A DNA stretch of 64,000 bases, from positions 124,001 through 188,000 of the forward strand of contig JAJTTP010000028.1 of assembly GCA_023313575.1 (NCBI GenBank), written 5' to 3'. Shown piece after piece: positions 58,140 through 64,000 of the stretch; position 1 is the stretch's first letter, and each line of letters begins with the position of its first letter. The notes under the pieces were generated by a model. It saw only the letters and a list, made by a program, of their open reading frames with translations, searched no databases and was not told where the DNA came from. Origin of the DNA: Eutypella sp. D-1 (lineage: Eukaryota > Ascomycota > Sordariomycetes > Xylariales > Diatrypaceae). The position numbers and the translations under genes are program-made.

Positions 58140-60056
58140 ATGAGCAGCGACACGAGCCACATATGCCCAAGCTGCGGGGAAAGCAGGGATCCGACGAAGG
58201 CCAGGTTTGAGCACAGGAGACTTGGTCTGGATGAGCCTCCCGAGCCCGTTCTGTGCAAGTGCGTGAACCCGAGCAAGGTATTCGACACCGTGTCGGTCAG
58301 CTACCCCGAAACGATGGACCAAATCAACATCGTAGGCGACACGACCATGAGATCTCTACCGAGCCCTAACCCGAACATGGTTGTCGTCGAGACCATGAGT
58401 AGCGTACCAACACCCGAGACCGAGATAAGGCTCGATCCCACCATAGCCAAGAAGCTGCATGAGAGGATGGAGAATGGTCTCATGCCCGGCACCGTGCCGA
58501 GGAACATCAGAGAGATAATCTGCCCATGGTGGTGTGGACCTGACATGAACGTCAACGCCAGGGCTAGGAAAAGGTCCAACGGGGAGTCTGTGATCAAGAT
58601 CACCAAGCTCAGATACCAGATATTGCCCGGGTACACCCTGGCCGTGTCTGACGAGTACGGCTTCGACGGCACGATCAAGAACGTGATGTATGATGTTGAC
58701 ATGACCGAGATGAAGTATAGCACCACAGTCACGAGCTCGGACGGCAGATCCACCACAACCATCACGATGATGTCCAGGATGTACACCACGGAGACCAAGA
58801 CGTCGTACGCAGCTGAGGTTGAGATGGATGGTGAGATCACCAATGTGGTCTTGAGGCGAGTCGTGGCCATCATGATAGGCATCGTCGGCTGTCCGAAGTC
58901 ACTACGACCACACATCGACGCCACGTACCTGTCCGACATCAGATCGAGAGATCCCATAGTCGTCGACGTCCCGACACTGAGCGGACACAGCGGAAGGATA
59001 CTGGCGAAGGCCGATGGCATGAAGGTTTACATCATGTCGTACATGTTTGGGTACGTGACGGTCCTGTCCGACCCAGGTCTGACCATCCAGGGCTGCATCG
59101 TGACCATAGATCCTCTCGCGCCGATGTCGAGAACGCCTGATGTAATCGTGGCTGAGATGTTGCTGAACAGGTCCATGGTGTTCATAGCGAACCTGGCGAT
59201 TAATGGTCAGATCGCTAGCAGCACCGACTTCGAGTATCCGGGGGTGAGGACATCGTGTAGAACACCTCACTTCATACACAGAACGCCATGGATCACGATG
59301 CCGACCAGGTCACAGCTCAAGTTCGAGCCCACGCCCAACGATGGCATAATGCTGGTGAACGATCTCAGGACGACCAGACTCAAGATCCCCACGGTTGACC
59401 TGATATGCGTCGATACCAGGCTATGCGCGATCGACAATGGGGTGATGGTTCCCGTGGCCATGAGTAACACCAACATGGAGGACGGCGTTGTGTACGAGGC
59501 GGATGTCGTCAAGTCTGCCGATAGCAAGTCCGTCAGGATAGTCAAGCCGAGACCGAGAGTGACTAAGAAGATGTCGAATCCGATCGATGTGGTTAGACGG
59601 GCGGTCGTGAGCGCTATGCGGGACGATTGCCTGAGCTCGGCGCTCCTGGATGTTACGTCGATGTCATTCGCCATGAGAGAGCGGATCTACACGCTGGCCC
59701 AAACCAACACATCGTCCGGGAAGAACGTCATCGTCATATTCGGTGCTGGTAGTTTCCAAGAGTGGAAGCAGATGATGTCCACCAAGACGTCCTACATAAC
59801 GGTGGATCCGGAGATCGACGTGACAATGCTAACGAAGAGGGCGGCGACTGCCACGGTAATGCCGTACGACCTCAGAACGCCGTTCAACATCCAAGTCATG
59901 AGTATCGCCAAGAGGCCACATACGGTCCTGTGGGCAAGTGCACGTCCGAGATGTTCATCGACAGAACCATGCCGAGTAGGTTCATGGTACAGGCCGGTAT
60001 GCCGGCCGTGTTCCCGTTCGGCTTATCGTACCACATACCGGTCATCAACAGACTGA
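58140..60056 (+). CDS. Virus-like trifunctional mRNA capping enzyme (RNA triphosphatase, guanylyltransferase, cap N7-methyltransferase), frame broken near its end
   Basis: The frame is open from 58,074 but the Met at 58,140 (before SSDTSHICPSCG) is preferred. Numbers below count from 58,074. A CPSCG...CKC cluster (31-63) may bind zinc. TEIRLDP (116-122) and YAAEVEMDGE (245-254) fit the glutamate strands of a metal-dependent tunnel-type RNA triphosphatase. KADGMKVY (312-319) is the guanylyltransferase motif I with Lys312 as the GMP-carrying nucleophile; FGYVTVLSD (325-333), VAEML (359-363, motif IV Glu), PNDGIML (421-427) plus LKIPTVDLI (436-444, motif V) and RPRVTKK (493-499, near motif VI) follow in the correct order. 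VIVIFGAGS (552-560) and TVDPEID (576-582) are the SAM-binding start of an N7-methyltransferase. This order is that of fused capping enzymes of poxvirus-like viruses, asfarvirus-like viruses and yeast linear plasmids. After about residue 612 the frame turns into non-homologous sequence; the proper continuation lies in another frame. Confidence 0.85.
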   Translation: MSSDTSHICPSCGESRDPTKARFEHRRLGLDEPPEPVLCKCVNPSKVFDTVSVSYPETMDQINIVGDTTMRSLPSPNPNMVVVETMSSVPTPETEIRLDPTIAKKLHERMENGLMPGTVPRNIREIICPWWCGPDMNVNARARKRSNGESVIKITKLRYQILPGYTLAVSDEYGFDGTIKNVMYDVDMTEMKYSTTVTSSDGRSTTTITMMSRMYTTETKTSYAAEVEMDGEITNVVLRRVVAIMIGIVGCPKSLRPHIDATYLSDIRSRDPIVVDVPTLSGHSGRILAKADGMKVYIMSYMFGYVTVLSDPGLTIQGCIVTIDPLAPMSRTPDVIVAEMLLNRSMVFIANLAINGQIASSTDFEYPGVRTSCRTPHFIHRTPWITMPTRSQLKFEPTPNDGIMLVNDLRTTRLKIPTVDLICVDTRLCAIDNGVMVPVAMSNTNMEDGVVYEADVVKSADSKSVRIVKPRPRVTKKMSNPIDVVRRAVVSAMRDDCLSSALLDVTSMSFAMRERIYTLAQTNTSSGKNVIVIFGAGSFQEWKQMMSTKTSYITVDPEIDVTMLTKRAATATVMPYDLRTPFNIQVMSIAKRPHTVLWASARPRCSSTEPCRVGSWYRPVCRPCSRSAYRTTYRSSTD

Positions 60057-60280
60057 GTACAGAGCACGTGTCGATGTTCGGGTGTGGTTTCGTTCACGAT
60101 TCGATACCGATTCGCGGGGTGCGTACCGATTCGATATCGATAACCCCCATAGGACCTGGTAGACAATCGAGCTCCATAATCAGGGCGACGTTGGGTAAAT
60201 CGACATACATCGAGCCGTACCTGAGCAAAGCATCGATCCCAGGACTGGTTTTGGTCAAGGACGACATGCCGAGCCTATAG
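59900..60280 (+). pseudogene. Methyltransferase C-terminal part of the capping enzyme, displaced by one frame shift
   Basis: A second plus-strand frame, meaningful from about 59,920 to the stop at 60,278-60,280, gives FPFGLSYHIPVINRLSTEH and MFGCGFVHDS, which fit the rest of an N7-methyltransferase fold (the core strand followed by the active-site helix and strand), and ends VLVKDDMPSL. The switch from the main frame lies between about 59,900 and 59,935, so one base appears lost (or two gained) there. Either a true inactivating lesion or a sequencing or assembly indel would explain it. Confidence 0.65.
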
Positions 60281-60326
60281 AGAAGCGTGGACACGAACAC
60301 TATATCGATAATAAGTAGAGCTGTAA

Positions 60327-60455
60327 TCATGTGCGTGTTCTGAACCTCATCGTTATGGGGGTCATCTGTAAGCTGTTCATACTGGCAACCTCCACGAGCA
60401 TAACGTGCATGAGCAGGCCGTAAGTCGTGGTCTTCTCGATACCCGTTTCCCTCGA
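60327..60455 (-). other. Possible RNA polymerase C-terminal fragment, out of order
   Basis: A short minus-strand frame reads GIEKTTTYGLLMHVMLVEV and then MNSLQMTPITMRFRTRT before a stop at 60,327. It is reminiscent of the late conserved region of largest subunits (R-H-x-x-L-x-x-D-x-M-T...ITR). It lies beyond the capping gene, that is, upstream of the polymerase start in polymerase orientation, so it is not collinear with 55,948-57,594. The piece is short and the Met-rich composition makes chance likeness possible. Confidence 0.25.
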
Positions 60456-61440
60456 ACTTCCTTTTAATTCACCAACCCCACCGGGGGTTAGGGATAGGGG
60501 TGGCTTAATGCTAGTTTAGCGTCTGTGTAACTGCAAGAGGGAGTACAGGCGTTTCCAAGATTGGTTTTAATAACTCCCTAAGTAAGGACGTTATAGACTT
60601 ACTGCTTAATATCTTCGGGGGCGACCTCGGCATTGTCTGGTAGCAAATGCTAACCGCCCTCTCCACAGCGGATAGTCGTGCCTGGAAATCCTCTGTAATA
60701 ACTTAATATGCTTAAAGATGGGGTACGGGGTATATTGGCTTGCGTTACGTCTATATGTACTGCACGACTGTCTCCGATTTCATCAGAGACTAGTCAGGCG
60801 ATGGATTTGTTTCCTTGTCAGACCCTGACACGGTTAACCGTACATATGAAGTGCTCGGTCTTAACATCATGACCCCGTTCCCAAGACCACCAGCATAACC
60901 ACCAGCATGGCCCGCAGCCTTGTACTTACAACGTGCCTAGTGAAGGTTACGGTTGAGATATCTAAATCGTTATGTATATAAGAGATGTCTTCCCCATGTT
61001 ATCTAAAATAACAGCTAAATACCAGTTTTATAAAAGTCGTGCCCCCCTTTTCAATAGTAACTTTTCTTATCTGAAGCTGCCCTTGTAGCGTCAGTATTGT
61101 TTGAAGTCGTGGCTAAGATAGTAACGAAGTACTGCCTAATTAGGGGGAATTCTATGTATCTAGAGCCCTGTGAAGTCTTCGCTGCAGGGCCGATGACAAA
61201 CTAAAGATTGTCAGCGAGAACTTAGCGGCCGGCCGAGACTGTCTTCCGGTGACAAGGGGCTGTCAAGAGCTGTCACATGAATTCGAAATCTTCATCGCAA
61301 TCTCATTTGTCTCTGTTGACTTTGGTGGTGTTGTCGCCTTCGAGTAATTACCCATGGACCTGCCTGGGAATCATGATTACACAGACTGGTGGAAATGACC
61401 ATGTGGCTGTTAATGACATAGCTCCGGAAGCCGACATCCT
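60456..61440. other. No feature seen; right flank of virus-like block
   Basis: Composition and codon structure typical of the polymerase and capping frames stop near 60,455. Only very short frames follow. No repeat or RNA gene recognised. Confidence 0.5.
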
Positions 61441-61690
61441 CGACGGGATTTGAAGGATTGGAACAATGGCCTATTCAGGTCTCGCGGATCGCCTGTATGA
61501 ACGTATGGAAGCCCCCCGACTGCGACTGGTCGCCGTGAGAGATCGTGCTGGAATGGTAGACGCGGTACGTAGCTGATGTCTTGCAGGATGATACCGTCGG
61601 CGATCGCGGACAGCACAGGATTGGGCCACCGATTGAGGGGACGGCGGTGACGGTTGCCATGGACATGCCGCGATCACTGGAAGATCGGTG
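61441..61690 (+). pseudogene. Integrase-like relic 2 (homologue of 45,246-45,480)
   Basis: The plus strand reads RIACMNVWKPPDCDWSP, a stop, EIVLEW, a stop, then YVADVLQDDTVGDRG, matching AIARMNVREVPDCDLPP, SEIMLG and IVADALQGDTI of relic 1 in order and spacing. Nucleotide identity is visible along about 150 bp. Stops show it is dead. Two diverged copies support a real former coding element, most likely a retroelement integrase. Confidence 0.45.
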
Positions 61691-62808
61691 AGAGTGGTTT
61701 AAACTCGCAATGATCCCAATCGATTCGAGAACGCCTACGCGGTGGGTTAATAGGACGGAGGGGGGAAGAATTTATGAAAGCGGTGGTGCCATTATAAGAT
61801 TTAAAGGCCATAGAATAACGATGCTTTTAGCGCACGTTACCATCTCAGCTTATGATTACAGCTATCAGCATGATATTCGTTTGTGAAGAAATCGTTCATA
61901 AGAAGACATGAATCACCACCTATCTAAACTACGATGCTGGGTGATAGGTGGTAAGGCAGCTTGCTAATTAAGGATAGGCTTTAGCATTTAATCCAATCGA
62001 GGTTTTCAGGTGTACCAAATAAGGCGCAGCCCCTTTCGAGATGCGTAACATCCTTACCAGTTATTAAATTCACTATTTACTTAAACGCCGATATAACTTT
62101 GGATAACCCTATAGAACCTATAAGGACTTATAGCGATAGCGATAAGCTTAACTTCTTGACGGAGCAGGTAGGAGTTAACTTATTACTTTTTTATATTGCA
62201 CGTTAACGGATAAATGGGATGCACCATTATTAAAGGATTAAAACCGAGCAATCGTAGACAATACCGATTATATACTGATATATGGACAGTAGCTTTAATA
62301 ACGGTAGAAAAGTAGGTAGCTTGACCCTTTAAGTGAGAATGGCATCGTGGTGTATCATCTTACTAGTTACTATGTCATACCGATAGCTACAAGTGCATCG
62401 CCATACCTGATACCAGGGCTTAACACTTGGGTGGGTGTGGTCGGAAAGAAATCTCTGGAGAGCGGCCGTTTTAGGCTTACCTCCCTTTGAGAATTGTTAA
62501 GCGGGCGGCGCCGCGATCTGTCAAGTTACGCGATAAACTTAGTTCGCCACTAACGCATCTGTACGGGAAGACGTTTTCCTAGGTGGGTGTCCTTAACGAA
62601 GAACTCTAACTTTATCCTGGAAAGATAGGGTTTATCGGCCAATGCCTTGTGCACCGTACCAGCATAGACTAAATGGAATAAGACTGGCCAATTAAGAAAT
62701 ACGGCAGGAGAAAAGGGACGTATTAGTTATTAAGGATGGATGATGGAATGTTGCTTGCTTGCTTGCTTGGTCTTAAGATACGAATCGTTAATGCAGGATG
62801 GGAAAAAA
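61691..62808. other. Intergenic, no gene seen
   Basis: 3' flank of the TDP2-like gene. It includes four GCTT units at 62,753-62,768 and otherwise only short frames. Confidence 0.55.
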
Positions 62809-63878
62809 TCAATGACTTCCGTCGCTTCCTGCCGTACCGCCAACAGCAAAATTACAAACAAGTCCCGAATGATCACTCCACGGCACCTCTTCTCTGCTAT
62901 CGCCCGCAATATCCTCCCCTGGAGAGTCAGCCGCTGTTGGCAACGTCTCAGGATGAATAACCCTGATGCCCACAAGCCTAACACCCAGTACAGCAACCCT
63001 GTCCAACCGTGCCGCAGGGAACGGATCCCCTTTCCCATCCAGCCCCCACGTAAATCCGCTCTCCCCAGGATGCAGATACTCCCATGCATCTATCAAGTTA
63101 TTTTCCCGTGCCAGCGCCACGTCCTCCTCGGTAACTGAGTTCCAGTCGCCGGCAATGACTCCCCGTCCCACGCCCGCCGTGCGAAGGAGATCAGCAGCGA
63201 TAGCTACCTGACGTGGTCGCTGATTAGGCTGGACGGGGAGAGAGTCGAGATGCACATTTACCAGACGAATACGCGCTGTGCGGTTCCAGACGATGTCGCA
63301 GCAGAGCGCGTCTCGGTTAAAGCGACTCGGGTATTTAATTCTCCAGACTGGACCGAGGCTGAATAACCCCTCATTGCTAGAAGGGACGCCAAATCGCGAC
63401 CGGGAAAGCAAAGTCATAGTCGCGAAGGGCACATCTGCCCAGTTCGTCTCATCGGCTTCACTTGAGATCCAGAATTCTTTAATCCAGGGTTTTGCAGTAG
63501 ATAAGCAAGGGCTTTTTGTGATACTTCCTGGAAGAACACAATGTCTGGACCGGTATTATCGCCGGCATGCATTTGCTGAAGTTTGGAAAGAAGTCCTCCC
63601 ATCCGGGATTCGGGTCGGTCACCGAAAGCATCGATGTTCCATGTTAGAAGTTGTAGATCTGGTGTTTGTGATATCGTTGGGGCGGTCCCACCAGGCCGGT
63701 GGGGCTGGGGCTGGGCGTTATCAAGAGGACCGAGTTGAACAGGCGTCCACTTGCCAGTGGATTTGTTAAAAATATGCCAGTGCTGAAATACAGGCGGTGC
63801 TGCATCTGGTAGGTCTGGGAGTGGTGTAGAATGTGACCAGGACAGGTAGCGGGTGCGAAGAGACGATATAAAAGACAT
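62809..63878 (-). CDS. TDP2-like endonuclease/exonuclease/phosphatase-family protein with one frame break
   Basis: Start at the Met at 63,878 (MSFISSLRTRYLSW); an upstream Met at 63,998 only adds a low-complexity stretch. All catalytic boxes of the Mg-dependent endonuclease/exonuclease/phosphatase fold are present and in order: LLTWNID (Asn), VFFQEV (Glu), VNVHLDS, AGDWNS (Asp and Asn), RLDRV and WSDHSGL (Asp-His). The TWN, QEV, GDWN and SDH set with this length (about 355 residues) fits tyrosyl-DNA phosphodiesterase 2-like proteins, which remove 5'-tyrosyl DNA adducts left by topoisomerase II; fungal members are mostly uncharacterised. Between 63,484 and 63,490 the frame changes: before it the protein reads LLQNP, after it WIKEFWISSEADETNWADVP, a perfect-looking continuation with no GT-AG intron between. 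One base in a short C run seems missing, either a real mutation or a sequencing error. Confidence 0.8.
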
Positions 63879-64000
63879 GATGATGATGATGTATGTCCTT
63901 GTCTGGTGCTGGTGGTTGCTGGTGTTATTATTATTAAGGTCGTTGCGGATGTTGACAGAAGTTACTAAATAATAAAAGGATACAAATAGAATAAGCAAAA
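63879..64000. other. 5' flank of the TDP2-like gene, window end
   Basis: Contains an ATG/ATC-rich tract (63,877-63,891) and T-rich sequence. No feature beyond the likely promoter side of the minus-strand gene. Confidence 0.4.

Noticed and set aside
57773..58210. 145-codon plus-strand frame overlapping both virus-like genes
   Set aside because: His/Met-rich antisense shadow across the divergent gap, with no domain features.
58301..59674. Two long minus-strand frames (239 and 135 codons) opposite the capping enzyme
   Set aside because: Hydrophobic-looking shadows produced by the Asp/Val/Thr-rich sense strand; the plus strand carries all enzyme motifs in order.
1..64000. CRISPR array, rRNA operon, bacterial operons or telomere repeats
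   Set aside because: No regularly spaced repeat-spacer pattern, rRNA-like sequence or TTAGGG-type array was seen; the GAT/CAT arrays are LINE and SINE tails.

Overview
The window is a piece of a filamentous ascomycete (Pezizomycotina-type) nuclear genome. The evidence is an AT-rich block whose repeats carry the signature of repeat-induced point mutation (RIP: CpA lost, TpA gained), Tad-like LINE retrotransposons, short GT-AG introns of 62-72 nt, a heterokaryon-incompatibility (HET) domain gene and a fungal-type endonuclease/exonuclease/phosphatase gene.

Layout. (1) About 1-33,750 is a gene-free, RIP-degraded nest of LINE copies inside LINE copies. At least four copies of a tRNA-headed SINE sit among them, and the SINE 3' end copies the LINE 3' end. 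Three insertions keep clear target-site duplications (14, 14 and 15 bp), and a fourth also has one of 15 bp, so the order of insertion can be read. One SINE (4,638-5,451) is not mutated although the LINE around it is. (2) About 34,350-40,200 is gene space: a three-exon gene for a multi-pass membrane protein (34,352-35,661, minus) and a 1,310-residue HET-ankyrin protein (36,262-40,194, minus). (3) About 40,200-55,900 is mostly decayed accessory sequence: one intact three-exon coiled-coil gene (43,045-43,735), short unmutated LINE tails, integrase-like relics, a dead short-chain dehydrogenase and some unrecognised coding-like stretches. (4) About 55,950-60,450 is the most unusual part. A divergent, virus-like gene pair lies there: the catalytic part of a multisubunit DNA-dependent RNA polymerase largest subunit (minus strand) and, starting about 60 bp away on the other strand, a three-domain mRNA capping enzyme (triphosphatase, guanylyltransferase, N7-methyltransferase). 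(5) About 60,450-62,800 is again gene-poor with an integrase-like relic. (6) 62,809-63,878 (minus) is a TDP2-like phosphodiesterase gene with every catalytic motif but one frame break.

How they fit. A private RNA polymerase together with a fused capping enzyme is the minimal transcription kit of DNA elements that replicate in the cytoplasm (nucleocytoplasmic large DNA viruses, or the yeast cytoplasmic linear plasmids). Finding both side by side, flanked on both sides by fungal transposon debris, points to an endogenised element of this kind. It is damaged: the polymerase stops after the bridge/trigger region and the methyltransferase has a frame break. The lineage cannot be settled from the sequence alone.
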